Positions 16,943 to 25,720 of a stretch of DNA of 64,000 bases are shown in pieces. The translations under genes and the position numbers were made by a program. The notes below the pieces were generated by a model, which saw only the letters and a program-made list of their open reading frames with translations, ran no database searches and had not been told where the DNA came from. Within the stretch, counting starts at the first letter, position 1; every line of letters begins with the position of its first letter. Origin of the DNA: Paractinoplanes ovalisporus. GTDB lineage: Bacteria > Actinomycetota > Actinomycetes > Mycobacteriales > Micromonosporaceae. Where the stretch lies: assembly GCF_016834655.1 (NCBI RefSeq), contig NZ_JAENHP010000030.1:52303-116302 (forward strand), written 5' to 3'.

Positions 16943-17626
16943 TCAGATCGCCATGGCGGCCCGCACGGTGGCGGCGGCCGCCAGACCGCCCTCGCCGGTC
17001 TGCGCGACGAAGCCCGAGGCGAGCACGACGTAGCGTTCGGCGGCCTCGAGGGCGAAGCCGATGTGCTGCTCGACGAGCAGCACGCTGATGCCCTCGTCGG
17101 CCAGCTGCATGATGGTGTGCTCGATCTCGGCGACGATCGTGGGCTGGATGCCCTCGGTCGGCTCGTCGAGGATGAGCAGCTTCGGCTCGGTGATCAGGGC
17201 GCGGGCGATCGCGAGCTGCTGGCGCTGCCCGCCCGAGAGCAGGCCCGCCTTGCGGGTGGCGAACTTCTCCAGGGCGGGGAAGCGGGCCATCTGCGCCTCG
17301 ATGAGAGCCTTGCCCCGCCGGCGCCCGTCGGCGACCAGCTGCAGGTTCTCCAGGGTCGTGAGCTGGCCGAACGCCTGCTGACCCTGCGGCACGTACGCCA
17401 TGCCGCGAGCGACGCGCTTGTTGGGGGCCAGCGACGCGATGTCTTCGCCGTCGAAGACCACCCGGCCCTTCGACGGCTTGATCAGGCCGATCGCGAGACG
17501 CAGCAGGGTCGTCTTGCCGGCGCCGTTGTGGCCGAGCACGGCCACCACTTTTCCGGTCGGCACGGTCACGCCGTGCAGCACCTGCGTGCGTCCGTAACCG
17601 GCCTCGATGTCGGTGAGCTCCAGCAT
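16943..17626 (-). CDS. urtE: Urea ABC transporter ATP-binding subunit UrtE
   Basis: 227 residues of a LivF-like ATPase: Walker A GHNGAGKTTLL, signature LSGGQRQQLAIARAL, Walker B LLILDEPTEGIQPTIV, and YVPQGQQAF at the Q-loop region. EGIQPTIVAEIE after Walker B is typical of UrtE. It is the last gene of urtABCDE, starting 1 bp after urtD ends. It energises uptake of urea, or possibly a short amide, from the periplasmic side. Confidence 0.88.
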   Translation of the reverse strand: MLELTDIEAGYGRTQVLHGVTVPTGKVVAVLGHNGAGKTTLLRLAIGLIKPSKGRVVFDGEDIASLAPNKRVARGMAYVPQGQQAFGQLTTLENLQLVADGRRRGKALIEAQMARFPALEKFATRKAGLLSGGQRQQLAIARALITEPKLLILDEPTEGIQPTIVAEIEHTIMQLADEGISVLLVEQHIGFALEAAERYVVLASGFVAQTGEGGLAAAATVRAAMAI

Positions 17627-17627
17627 G

Positions 17628-18431
17628 TCACTGCTCCTTCAGCGTCTGCGTCGCGGCCGACGGTTCGAGCACGACTGCCATGGCGGCCGTCGTGGCGGCG
17701 CCCGCGGTGCCGAGGTAGACCTCCTGCACCTTGGGATCGGCCTGAACCTCGGCCACCGTGCCCTGCGAGAGCACCTGGCCCTGGTGCAGCACGGTCACCC
17801 GGGTGGCGAAGCGGCGCATGAAGTCCATGTCGTGCTCGACCACGAGCACGATGCGCTTGGCCGCGATGCGCTGGAGACGCTCGCCGGTCGCGGTGCGCTC
17901 GTCCTGGCTCATGCCGGCGACGGGCTCGTCGAGCAGCAGCACCTTGGCGTCCTGCACGAGCAGCATCGCGATCTCCAGCCACTGCTTCTGGCCGTGCGAC
18001 AGGATGCCGGCCGGTGTGGCGAGCTCGCCGGTGAGACCGGTCTCCTCCAGCGCGTGCTCGATCGACGGGTCGACGCCACGCCGGGCCCGCAGCAGCGAGA
18101 CCCAGGGGCGGTGGCGCCCGGCGGCGATGTCGAGGTTCTGCAGCACGGTGAGCTCGTCGAAGACGCTTGCGGTCTGGAACGTGCGGCCGACCCCGAGCCG
18201 GACGATCTTGTGGACCGGCCGTCCGAGCAGTTCCGTGTCGCCGAGCCGCGCCGACCCGGTGCCCCTGGTCAGCCCCGTGACGGCGTCGATGCAGGTCGTC
18301 TTGCCGGCGCCGTTGGGGCCGATCAGGAACCGGACCTCGCCGGGGTGCGCGTCGAAGGAGACGCCACCGACCGCGACGAAACCCGAGAACTCGACCTGGA
18401 GATCCGTGACAACAAGGGAAGCGTCAGTCAT
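17628..18431 (-). CDS. urtD: Urea ABC transporter ATP-binding subunit UrtD
   Basis: 267 residues of a LivG-like ATPase. Walker A is GPNGAGKTTCIDAVTG, followed by GVGRTFQTASVFDELTV, signature-region ILSHGQKQWLEIAMLL (with SHGQ instead of SGGQ, typical of UrtD) and LLLDEPVAGMSQDE. The ATG at 18431 overlaps the urtC stop. It forms the ATPase pair with UrtE. Confidence 0.9.
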   Translation of the reverse strand: MTDASLVVTDLQVEFSGFVAVGGVSFDAHPGEVRFLIGPNGAGKTTCIDAVTGLTRGTGSARLGDTELLGRPVHKIVRLGVGRTFQTASVFDELTVLQNLDIAAGRHRPWVSLLRARRGVDPSIEHALEETGLTGELATPAGILSHGQKQWLEIAMLLVQDAKVLLLDEPVAGMSQDERTATGERLQRIAAKRIVLVVEHDMDFMRRFATRVTVLHQGQVLSQGTVAEVQADPKVQEVYLGTAGAATTAAMAVVLEPSAATQTLKEQ

Positions 18432-19522
18432 GACTTGACCTCCTCGAGCTCGGCGGGCGCGATCGCCGGAGCGGGCGGCTCGACCGGACCCGGTCGCTGC
18501 CGACGCATCAACCGGGCCGGTAGCGACGACAGCCCGTTCGGCAGGAAGAGGATGACGACGACGAACAGCAGACCGAGGATGTAGGTCCAGCCGTCGGGCC
18601 AGGTCGAGCCGAGGCTCGACTGTCCCCATCCGACCGCCATCGCGCCGAGCGCGGGGCCGAACAGCGACGCGCGGCCACCCAGGGCCACCCCCGCGATCAT
18701 GAGGATCGAGGCGGCGGCGCCGATCTCGGCCGGGGTGATGATGCCGACGATGGGGACGAACATCGCCCCGCCGATGCTGGCCATCAGCGCGGAGACGACG
18801 AAGGCGACGAGCTTGACGTTGGCCGGGTCGTAGCCGAGGAAGCGCACCCGCTCCTCGGCGTCCCGGGTGGCGACGAGCAGCTCACCGAAGCGGCTGCGGT
18901 AGAACTGCCACACCGCGAGCAGGCACACGATGAGCAGCGTGGCCGCGATGAGATAGACCATCAGCCGGTTCGCCGGGTCGTTGAGCACGAAGCCGAAGAA
19001 GTACTTGAAGTCGCTGAGCCCGGTGTCGCCGCCGGTCTCGCGGATCGTGGAGCTGATCAGGGTGGCCAGCGCGACGGCGAGCGCCTGGGTCAGGATCGCG
19101 AAGTAGGCGCCCTTCACCCGGCGCTTGAACAGCGCGTAGCCGAGGGCGCCGGCCACGACCACCGGGAGCAGCACGATCGCCAGCAGGGTGAATCCCGTGC
19201 TGCGGAACGGTTCCCAGAACATCGGCAGCGGCGCGAGCGGATCGTAGAGAACCATGAACCCGGGGACCCGGTCACCGGCGGTCTCCAGGGTGAGATGCAT
19301 GGCCATCGAATAGGCGCCGAGGGCGAAGAACACCCCCTGCCCCATCACCAGCATCCCGCCCCGGCCCCAGGCCAGGCCGATACCGACGGCGGCGATGGCC
19401 CAGCAGCAGTACTTGCCCAGGTTGTTGAGCCAGTGGTCGGAGAGCACGAGGGGAGCAACCGCGAGCAGCAGGACGGCGAACACCCCGATGCCGCTGAGGG
19501 AGATCCAAGGCTTCTTGGTCAT
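18428..19522 (-). CDS. urtC: Urea ABC transporter permease UrtC
   Basis: 364 residues of a LivM-type permease with about ten membrane segments. The segments GKYCCWAIAAVGIGLAWGRGGMLVMGQGVFFALGAY and FGELLVATRDAEERVRFLGYD match UrtC. The ATG at 19522 overlaps the urtB stop (ATGA) and the stop overlaps the urtD start. The product pairs with UrtB to form the membrane channel. Confidence 0.9.
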   Translation of the reverse strand: MTKKPWISLSGIGVFAVLLLAVAPLVLSDHWLNNLGKYCCWAIAAVGIGLAWGRGGMLVMGQGVFFALGAYSMAMHLTLETAGDRVPGFMVLYDPLAPLPMFWEPFRSTGFTLLAIVLLPVVVAGALGYALFKRRVKGAYFAILTQALAVALATLISSTIRETGGDTGLSDFKYFFGFVLNDPANRLMVYLIAATLLIVCLLAVWQFYRSRFGELLVATRDAEERVRFLGYDPANVKLVAFVVSALMASIGGAMFVPIVGIITPAEIGAAASILMIAGVALGGRASLFGPALGAMAVGWGQSSLGSTWPDGWTYILGLLFVVVILFLPNGLSSLPARLMRRQRPGPVEPPAPAIAPAELEEVKS

Positions 19523-20403
19523 GCCAGACTCCTGGTTCGCACCGTGAACAGGCCCTGCGGGCGCACCTGCAGGAAGACGATCACGAGGATGAAGGCGAGC
19601 ACCTGCGCCAGGCTGCCGGTCGTCCAGTAGGCGAAGAACGCCAGGGCGAGACCCACCGCCCACGCGGCGACGATGGTGCCCTTGAGCTGGCCGATGCCGC
19701 CGGCGGCGACGACGAGGAAGGCCGGGATGATGTACTGCGCGCCCATCTGGGAGTTCGTGCCGCCGATGAGCGACGCGGCCACGCCCGCGACCCCGGCCAG
19801 ACCCGACCCGACGAAGAAGGTGAGGCGGTCGATGGTGCGGGTGGAGATCCCCGAGGTCTCGGCGAGGTCCCGGTTGTGCACGGTCGCCCGGATGCGGCGG
19901 CCGAACGAGGTGTATTTGAGCCAGGCCGACAGCGCGGCGACGCAGACGCCGGCCAGCAGGATGGTGAACAGCTGCCGCAGCGGCCAGTTATAGCCGAGGA
20001 TGTTCATTTGCCCGTCGAGCCAGCCGGGTTTCTCCACCGGCACGCCCTGGGACGGGAAGATCTGCAGTGCCGCCTGCTGCAGGATCAGGCCGACGCCGAC
20101 CGTGACGAGCAGGGTGTCGAGGGGCCGGCGGTACATCCACCGGATGATGGTGACCTCCAGCAGGAGGCCGAACAGGCCGGCGACGACGAACGCGACCGGG
20201 AGCGCGACCGGGATCGACAGGTCGCTGGCGGTGATGACCTGCTGGACGAGGTAGGCGGCGAAGGCGCCGATCATGAGGAACTCGCCGTGGGCCATGTTGA
20301 TCACGCCCATCTGGCCGAAGGTGAGCGAGAGGCCCAGTGCGGCGAGCAGGAGCAGCGCGCCCTGGGCGCTGCCGTTCAGCAGTGGTGCGATCAGTGCGTC
20401 CAC
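19519..20403 (-). CDS. urtB: Urea ABC transporter permease UrtB
   Basis: 294 residues of a LivH-type permease beginning at a GTG. The N-terminus LNGSAQGALLLLAALGLSLTFGQMGVINMAHGEFLMIGAFAAY is diagnostic for the branched-chain amino acid/urea permease family. It is the short form without the extra N-terminal domain of some Gram-negative UrtB proteins. It lies between urtA (78 bp upstream) and urtC (4-bp overlap). Confidence 0.9.
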   Translation of the reverse strand: MDALIAPLLNGSAQGALLLLAALGLSLTFGQMGVINMAHGEFLMIGAFAAYLVQQVITASDLSIPVALPVAFVVAGLFGLLLEVTIIRWMYRRPLDTLLVTVGVGLILQQAALQIFPSQGVPVEKPGWLDGQMNILGYNWPLRQLFTILLAGVCVAALSAWLKYTSFGRRIRATVHNRDLAETSGISTRTIDRLTFFVGSGLAGVAGVAASLIGGTNSQMGAQYIIPAFLVVAAGGIGQLKGTIVAAWAVGLALAFFAYWTTGSLAQVLAFILVIVFLQVRPQGLFTVRTRSLA

Positions 20404-20481
20404 GTGCGTTCGCTCTCTCTAGCGTCTCTTGTGGAGGGGAAGGGGTCGCGTGTCGTCGCCGGCACGCGACCCCGGTGGTGA

Positions 20482-21780
20482 TCAGCCGGCCGCGTCCGTG
20501 AGCTGCTTGCGGATGTCCGCCGGGAACCAGTCGTAGCCTTCGAGGTAGGGGTCGGGCTCGATGAACTTGTCGGACGCCCAGACGATGTCGAACTGGTTGT
20601 CGGCGTTAATTCGTCCGATGTGGCCCGGCTTGGAGATGTGGTGGTTCTCGCCGTCGAGCGTGACCTTGCCCTCCGGCGCGTCGAACGTGATCGGTTTCGC
20701 CTTGGCCGCGGCGTTCACCGCGTTGACGTCGAACGAGCCGGCCGCCTCGACGAGGGCCTTGTACAGGTACAGCGAGATGTAGGCGGCCTCCATCGGGTCG
20801 GAGGTGACGCCGCTGCTGTTGGGGTAGGCCTTCCAGCTCTCGATGAATTTCGGGTTGGTGGGGGTCTCGAGCGACTGGAAGTAGTTCCAGGACGCGTAGT
20901 TGCCGGTCACCTCGTGGCCCATGGCCGGCGCCTCCTCCTCGGCGATCGACACCGAGATGATCGGCGTCTTGGCGGGGGTGAGCCCGGCGTCGTAGTACGC
21001 CTTGATGAAGCCGACGTTCGACGAGCCGTTGATGGTGTTGAAGATGAAGTCGGGCTTGGCCGCCACGATCTTCGCCACCTGGCTGGTCCAGTCGTCCTTG
21101 TCGAGGGGCACGTACTCCTCGCCGACGATCTTGATGCCGAGCTTGGCCGCGTACAGCTTGATGATCGCGTTCGCGGTGCGCGGGAAGACGTAGTCGCTGC
21201 CCGCCAGGAACAGCGTCTTCACCCCTTCGGCGGCGAGGAAGTCCATCGCCGGGATGATCTGCTGGTTGGTGGTCGCGCCGGTGTAGTAGATGTTCGGCGA
21301 CGACTCGAGGCCCTCGTACTGCACCGGATAGAAGAAGAGGCCGTTGAGCTTCTCGACGACCGGTTTCACGGCCTTGCGCGAGGACGACGTCCAGCCGCCG
21401 AAGATCGCGGCGACGCAGTCCTGGGTGAGCAGCTTCTCGGTCTTCTCGGCGAAGGTGGGCCAGTCGGTGGCGCCGTCCTCCTGGACGTACTCGATCTTCT
21501 TGTCGAGGATGCCGCCGCCGGCGTTGATCTCGTCGGCGGCCATGTGCAGCACATTGGAGACGGTCTTCTCGGAGATCGCCATGCCGCCGGTCAGGGAGTT
21601 GAGGAAGCCGAGCTTGATGGTGTCGCCGGAGGTGTCGACGCAGCTGGCTGCCGCGGACGACCCGGCGGCGGCGGTGTCGTCGCCGGCCCGGGCGCCACAG
21701 CCGGCGAGCACGAGGGCCATGGTCGTCCCGATGGCGCCGGTGGCTACAAGCGCGCGCATCCGCTTGCTGGTGGAGGACAT
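20482..21780 (-). CDS. urtA: Urea ABC transporter substrate-binding lipoprotein UrtA
   Basis: 432 residues. The signal peptide ends in a lipobox, MALVLAGCG, so the protein is a membrane-anchored lipoprotein. The mature chain matches the UrtA/FmdD type, with IKLGFLNSLTGGMAISE, FYPVQYEGLESSPNIYYTGA, DYVFPRTANAI and a terminal EPDPYLEGYDWFP. It is the first gene of urtABCDE. No urease or urea carboxylase genes are in the window, so a short-chain amide ligand cannot be excluded. Confidence 0.9.
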   Translation of the reverse strand: MSSTSKRMRALVATGAIGTTMALVLAGCGARAGDDTAAAGSSAAASCVDTSGDTIKLGFLNSLTGGMAISEKTVSNVLHMAADEINAGGGILDKKIEYVQEDGATDWPTFAEKTEKLLTQDCVAAIFGGWTSSSRKAVKPVVEKLNGLFFYPVQYEGLESSPNIYYTGATTNQQIIPAMDFLAAEGVKTLFLAGSDYVFPRTANAIIKLYAAKLGIKIVGEEYVPLDKDDWTSQVAKIVAAKPDFIFNTINGSSNVGFIKAYYDAGLTPAKTPIISVSIAEEEAPAMGHEVTGNYASWNYFQSLETPTNPKFIESWKAYPNSSGVTSDPMEAAYISLYLYKALVEAAGSFDVNAVNAAAKAKPITFDAPEGKVTLDGENHHISKPGHIGRINADNQFDIVWASDKFIEPDPYLEGYDWFPADIRKQLTDAAG

Positions 21781-22144
21781 ATGTGAGAACTCCGTTCCTA
21801 TGGGAGGGGACGTGACGCCGGGGTCGCGGCACGGCGGATCGTGCGGAGGAAAGTCCAGGGCGAGCCTTGGCCGCCGGGTGCTGTTCGTGAGAGCAGACTG
21901 ACCGTGAGTCATTACTCTGACATTTCTTGATTGTTCCAACTCTGTAGCCGACGGGTCGGCCGAGGCGCGACAGCCCAGGAAACAGGCGTGGCGGCGTCAG
22001 TCTGCGATGTCAAAGTTCTGTCACCCAGATCGGCGACGCGAATCGCATGGCAGAGTCCTGACATCGGGGAGTCGGGCGCGAGCCGGCTAAAGATAGGGAG
22101 CCTTCCCCATGTGCCGGGGGCCGCGGATTCCTAGCGTCGAGGGC
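21781..22144. other. Intergenic region between urtA and methyltransferase gene
   Basis: 364 bp of divergent promoter space. It must hold the promoters of urtA (leftward) and of the methyltransferase gene (rightward). I looked for GlnR-type GTnAC/GAAAC sites and for a guanidine-type riboswitch and found no convincing match. A stretch near 21901-21940 is AT-richer than its surroundings and is the best place for the urtA promoter. Confidence 0.4.
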
Positions 22145-22954
22145 ATGACAGAGCTGATTCTCGAAGGACTCAAGGCCAAGCAGCAGAAGACCTGGGCCAG
22201 CGGCGACTACGGCGCGGTGGCGGCCCTGATCCATCCGATGGCCGAGGAGACCGTGCAGGCCGCCGATCTCGCGCCGGGGGCGGAGGTGCTGGACGTCGCG
22301 GCCGGCACCGGGAACGCCTCGCTCGCTGCGGCCCGGTGCGGCTGCCGGGTGACCGCCACCGACTATGTGCCGGGGCTGCTCGCCCGGGCCCGGGAACGCG
22401 CCGACGCGGAACGCCTGCCCCTGGAGACCGGGGTCGCGGACGCCGAGAACCTGCCCTACGCCGACGGCCGCTACGACGCGGTGATCTCGGTGGTGGGCGC
22501 GATGTTCGCCCCCGACCAGGAACGCACCGCGGCCGAGATGGCCCGGGTCTGCCGTCCCGGCGGCACCATCGCGATGGCGAACTGGACGCCGGACGGGTTC
22601 ATCGGCGAGATGTTCCGGACGGTCGGCCGCCGCGTGCCGCCGCCGCCCGGCATCCGCGGCCCGGTCGAGTGGGGCAGCGAGGACCGGGTCCGCGAACTGT
22701 TCGGCGACCGGGTCCGCGACCTGCGCGCGGTACGCCGCGAGTTCGTGTTCCGGTTCGCCTCGCCGGAGCACTTCGCCGACTACTTCCGCCAGTTCTACGG
22801 CCCGACCCTCAAGGCGTTCGAGGCGCTGGGCCCGGACGGCGGCAAGCCGCTCTACGACGACCTGGTCGAGCTGGCCGGCCGGTACAACACGGCCGGGGAC
22901 GGCAGCGCCCGCATCCCGTCGGCCTACCTGCGGATCGTCGCCACCCGCGCGTGA
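22145..22954 (+). CDS. Class I SAM-dependent methyltransferase
   Basis: 269 residues from ATG at 22145. Motif I VLDVAAGTGNASLAAARCG binds SAM, followed by an acidic residue at CRVTATDYVPGLLARARERA and motif YDAVISVVGAMFAPDQERTAAEMARVCRPGG. This is the UbiE/Ubie-like Methyltransf_11 pattern. It stands alone, convergent with the SRPBCC gene, so the substrate is unknown. Confidence 0.82.
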   Translation: MTELILEGLKAKQQKTWASGDYGAVAALIHPMAEETVQAADLAPGAEVLDVAAGTGNASLAAARCGCRVTATDYVPGLLARARERADAERLPLETGVADAENLPYADGRYDAVISVVGAMFAPDQERTAAEMARVCRPGGTIAMANWTPDGFIGEMFRTVGRRVPPPPGIRGPVEWGSEDRVRELFGDRVRDLRAVRREFVFRFASPEHFADYFRQFYGPTLKAFEALGPDGGKPLYDDLVELAGRYNTAGDGSARIPSAYLRIVATRA

Positions 22955-22958
22955 CCCG

Positions 22959-23462
22959 TCAGGCCTCCTGCCCTTGAGCGGTCGGGAAAGAGGCCGGAGC
23001 GGTGGGGAACTGCAACTCGGTGGCGCGCCCGTCCAGGCGGTTCAGGGCCCCCGTCAGCGCCGCCGCGCCCACCGTCCCCAGCTTCTCGAACTCCATTTTG
23101 ATCAGTGGTGAGGCCAGCTTCGCGAGCCCGTGCATCTCGAGCTCGACCCGGTAGGTGACCTCACTGCCGGTCGGGGCCGCCCGCACGACCACCGTGTCGA
23201 CGCAGGTGGCCCCCTCGTTGCGCCCGTGGAACATCAGCCGCCCGGCCTCCGCGCCGACCAGCATCCAGGTCAGTTCGGTGGTGATGCCCAGAAACTGGCA
23301 CACCTGCCGCCACGTCGACCCCGGCCGGATCGGCCCGGCCCCGGTGCGGACGGTCTGGCGTACGGCCGGGTCCCAGGACGCCGTGTTGCCGAAATCGGTC
23401 AGATAGCCGAGCGTCGGCCCGGGGGCGACCCTCACGGCCAGCGTGCGCTCCACGACGATCAT
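22959..23462 (-). CDS. SRPBCC-family protein (polyketide cyclase/dehydrase-like)
   Basis: 167 residues. The pattern of an N-terminal strand (VVERTLAVRVAPGPTLGYLTDF), then DPAVRQTVRTGAGPIRPGSTWRQVCQFLG and a long C-terminal helix (EFEKLGTVGAAALTGALNRL), fits the START-like hydrophobic-cavity fold. Such proteins bind lipids or small hydrophobic ligands; no catalytic residue can be named. It ends 4 bp from the convergent methyltransferase gene. Confidence 0.65.
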   Translation of the reverse strand: MIVVERTLAVRVAPGPTLGYLTDFGNTASWDPAVRQTVRTGAGPIRPGSTWRQVCQFLGITTELTWMLVGAEAGRLMFHGRNEGATCVDTVVVRAAPTGSEVTYRVELEMHGLAKLASPLIKMEFEKLGTVGAAALTGALNRLDGRATELQFPTAPASFPTAQGQEA

Positions 23463-23530
23463 GAGTCCCCCCAGGCGTCGGCATGCCGCTTCAGACTAAT
23501 GGCCGCTTCTGATCATCGCCGGATTTTCTT

Positions 23531-23953
23531 TCAGGCGAACGAGCGCACGAACCGTCGCTGCCACGGCGTCTCCACCGCGCGCGGATGGTAGTGCTCGCGC
23601 ACGTAGGCGACCGCCTCGTCACCGGAGATCCCGTCGAGCACGGCCAGGCAGGCCAGCGCCGTCCCGGTGCGTCCCCGTCCGCCGTAGCACGCGATCTCGA
23701 CCCGCTCATCGGCGGCGCGCTCCAGAGCCTCGATCAACACCTTTCCCGCGTACGGGGGATCGCGCGGCAGCCGGAAGTCGGGCCACGCGATCCAGCGGCT
23801 GGTCCAGCCGAACTCGGGCGGCGCCGAGCCGAGCAGATAGACCCCGAAGGTCGGCGGGTGCCCCGACGGCATCGGGTCGCGCAGCCCGCGCCCCCGCACG
23901 AGCCGCCCCGACGGCAGTCGCATCACTCCGGTCTCGCCGGCCACCCATGTCAC
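23531..23953 (-). CDS. Small protein-tyrosine phosphatase-like protein
   Basis: 140 residues from a GTG start. The P-loop ACYGGRGRTGTA gives the C-x5-R signature with nucleophile Cys89 and Arg95. AWPDF at residues 56-60 looks like the WPD loop with general acid Asp59. The chain is much shorter than eukaryotic PTPs and matches compact bacterial cysteine phosphatases. The target is unknown. It is transcribed divergently from the argS leader, whose start is only 24 bp away. Confidence 0.72.
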   Translation of the reverse strand: MTWVAGETGVMRLPSGRLVRGRGLRDPMPSGHPPTFGVYLLGSAPPEFGWTSRWIAWPDFRLPRDPPYAGKVLIEALERAADERVEIACYGGRGRTGTALACLAVLDGISGDEAVAYVREHYHPRAVETPWQRRFVRSFA

Positions 23954-23977
23954 GGGTCATACGCTACGGTGTTCGGC

Positions 23978-24025
23978 ATGCAGCACTTCAGCGAGCGACG
24001 CCGGCGTGGAGACCACCGCCGCTGA
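23978..24025 (+). CDS. Arginine-rich leader peptide of argS (attenuator)
   Basis: 15-codon reading frame MQHFSERRRRGDHRR followed by TGA. Six of fifteen residues are arginine, and codons 7-10 are CGA, CGC, CGG, CGT in succession, so all four CGN codons are sampled. It ends 13 bp before the terminator hairpin (24039-24068) that precedes argS. Ribosome stalling here when charged tRNA-Arg is scarce would favour read-through. The Shine-Dalgarno is weak (CGGTG at a reasonable distance). Confidence 0.75.
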   Translation: MQHFSERRRRGDHRR

Positions 24026-24068
24026 GTCATGCTGTCCTCCGGCGGGTCGATCCCGCCGGTTCTTGTTT
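23996..24068 (+). promoter_or_regulatory. Transcription attenuator upstream of argS
   Basis: Three pairing states can be drawn. Region 1 (CGGCGTGG, 24002-24009) pairs with region 2 (CCACCGCCG, 24013-24021) as a protector hairpin with one bulged C. Region 2 (CCGCCG, 24016-24021) can instead pair with CGGCGG (24040-24045) as an antiterminator. The terminator pairs CCGGCGGG (24039-24046) with CCCGCCGG (24052-24059), followed by TTCTTGTTT. A ribosome stalled on Arg codons 7-10 covers region 1 and frees region 2, giving argS read-through. Confidence 0.72.
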
Positions 24069-24113
24069 CCCTGACCGGTCGACCCGCTTCCGCGTACGTC
24101 GATGAGGTGGGAA

Positions 24114-25712
24114 ATGAATCTCGAAGCTCTCCTGTCCGCCCGGCTGGCGGTCGCGTTCGAAGCGGTCGCCGGCGAGCCGGTCGATCCCGCGGTGCGGGCG
24201 TCCCAGCACGCCGACTTCCAGTCCGGGGCGGCCCTCGCCCTGGCCCGCACCACCGGCCGCGCCCCGCGTGACATCGCCGCCGAGGTCGCCCGCACCGCCG
24301 ATCTGACCGGGCTGGCCGAGGTCGAGATGTCCGGCCCCGGCTTCCTCAACCTCACCGTCGACGACGCCGTGCTGGCCGCCCCGCACCCGGTCGAGCCGCC
24401 GCCCGGACCGGTCGAGAAGGTCGTCATCGACTACTCCGGCCCCAACGTGGCCAAGGAGCTGCACGTCGGGCACGTCCGCTCCACGATCATCGGGGACGCG
24501 CTGGCCCGGATGCTGGTCTGGGCCGGTCACGAGGTGGTGCGGGTCAACCACCTCGGCGACTGGGGCACCCAGTTCGGCATGCTGATCGAGCATCTGGCCG
24601 ACCCGGCCGGCGAGTTCTCCCTGGCCGACCTCACCGCGTTCTACCGGCAGGCCCGGGTCCGGTTCGACCACGACCCCGATTTTCGTACGAGGGCCCGGCT
24701 GCGCGTGGTGGCGTTGCAGAGCGGTGACGAGGCGACCCGGGCCATGTGGCAGCGGCTGGTCGACCAGTCGGAGCGGTCGTTCGTGGCCGACTACGAGCGG
24801 CTCGGCATCACGCTGACCATGGCCGACTTCAGCGGCGAGAGCTCCTATCAGGACCAGCTCGCGTCCGTGGTCGACGAGCTGACCGCCAAGGGTCTGCTGG
24901 TCGAAAGCGAGGGTGCACTCTGCGCCTTTCCCGAGGGGTTCACCGGCCGCGACGGCGAACCGCTCCCACTGATCGTGCGCAAGAGCGACGGCGGTTTCGG
25001 GTACGCCGCGACCGACCTCGCCGCCCTGCGCCACCGGACCCGGGATGTGAAGGCCACCCGGCTGCTCTATGTGGTGGGGGCGCCGCAACGGACCCACTTC
25101 CAGATGGTCTTCGCGGTCGGCCGGGCCGCGGGCTGGCTCGACGACGTGACCGCCGAGCACATCAGCTTCGGCTCGATCCTGGGCATCGACGGCAAGATGC
25201 TGAAGACGCGGTCCGGTGACACGATCAGGCTGGCCGACCTGCTCGACGAGTCCGACGCCCGGGCGTCGTCACCGGCCATCGGCATCGGCGCCATCAAGTA
25301 CGCCGACCTGGCCAACGACCGGCGCGGCGACTACATCTTCGACTGGGACCGGATGCTGGCCGCGACCGGCAACACCGGCCCCTACCTGCAGTACGCCCTG
25401 GCCCGGATCCGGTCGTTGCTGGCCAAGGCCGACGTCGAGCCGGGCGAGGTGGTGCTCGGTGACCCGGCCGAGCGGCGGCTGGCGCTGACCCTGCACGCCT
25501 TCGAACCCGCGGTCGCCGCCGCGATCGCGAACCGGGAACCGCACCGCCTCGCCGTCCACCTGCACGAGCTGGCCGTGGCCTTCTCGACGTTCTATGAGAA
25601 GTGCCGGCCGATCCTGGGCTCGCCCAGCCGGCTGGCCCTGACCGCGCGCACCGGCGACAACCTGCGGCTGGGCCTCGACCTGCTCGGCATCCCGGTTCCC
25701 GACGAGATGTAG
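24114..25712 (+). CDS. argS: Arginyl-tRNA synthetase
   Basis: 532 residues from ATG at 24114, 6 bp after GAGGTGG. Class I signature HVGH is at residues 117-120 (KELHVGHVRSTIIGD), and DGKMLKTRSGD stands in for KMSKS. The N-terminal Add1-like domain (1-95) and C-terminal anticodon-binding helices (from about residue 400) are present. It charges tRNA-Arg. The length is within the ArgS range (530-590). The upstream leader peptide and terminator suggest control by arginyl-tRNA levels. Confidence 0.94.
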   Translation: MNLEALLSARLAVAFEAVAGEPVDPAVRASQHADFQSGAALALARTTGRAPRDIAAEVARTADLTGLAEVEMSGPGFLNLTVDDAVLAAPHPVEPPPGPVEKVVIDYSGPNVAKELHVGHVRSTIIGDALARMLVWAGHEVVRVNHLGDWGTQFGMLIEHLADPAGEFSLADLTAFYRQARVRFDHDPDFRTRARLRVVALQSGDEATRAMWQRLVDQSERSFVADYERLGITLTMADFSGESSYQDQLASVVDELTAKGLLVESEGALCAFPEGFTGRDGEPLPLIVRKSDGGFGYAATDLAALRHRTRDVKATRLLYVVGAPQRTHFQMVFAVGRAAGWLDDVTAEHISFGSILGIDGKMLKTRSGDTIRLADLLDESDARASSPAIGIGAIKYADLANDRRGDYIFDWDRMLAATGNTGPYLQYALARIRSLLAKADVEPGEVVLGDPAERRLALTLHAFEPAVAAAIANREPHRLAVHLHELAVAFSTFYEKCRPILGSPSRLALTARTGDNLRLGLDLLGIPVPDEM

Positions 25713-25720
25713 CGGGCACC

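Noticed and set aside
21846..21856. RNase P RNA (GAGGAAAGTCC occurs here)
   Set aside because: Only this 11-base conserved core matches. The other conserved RNase P regions and the long P1-P4 pairings are missing in the surrounding 360 bp.
14039..22144. Urease or urea carboxylase/guanidine cluster, with guanidine riboswitch
   Set aside because: Only transport and regulatory genes are found here; no ureABC, urea carboxylase or allophanate hydrolase genes and no recognisable riboswitch consensus.
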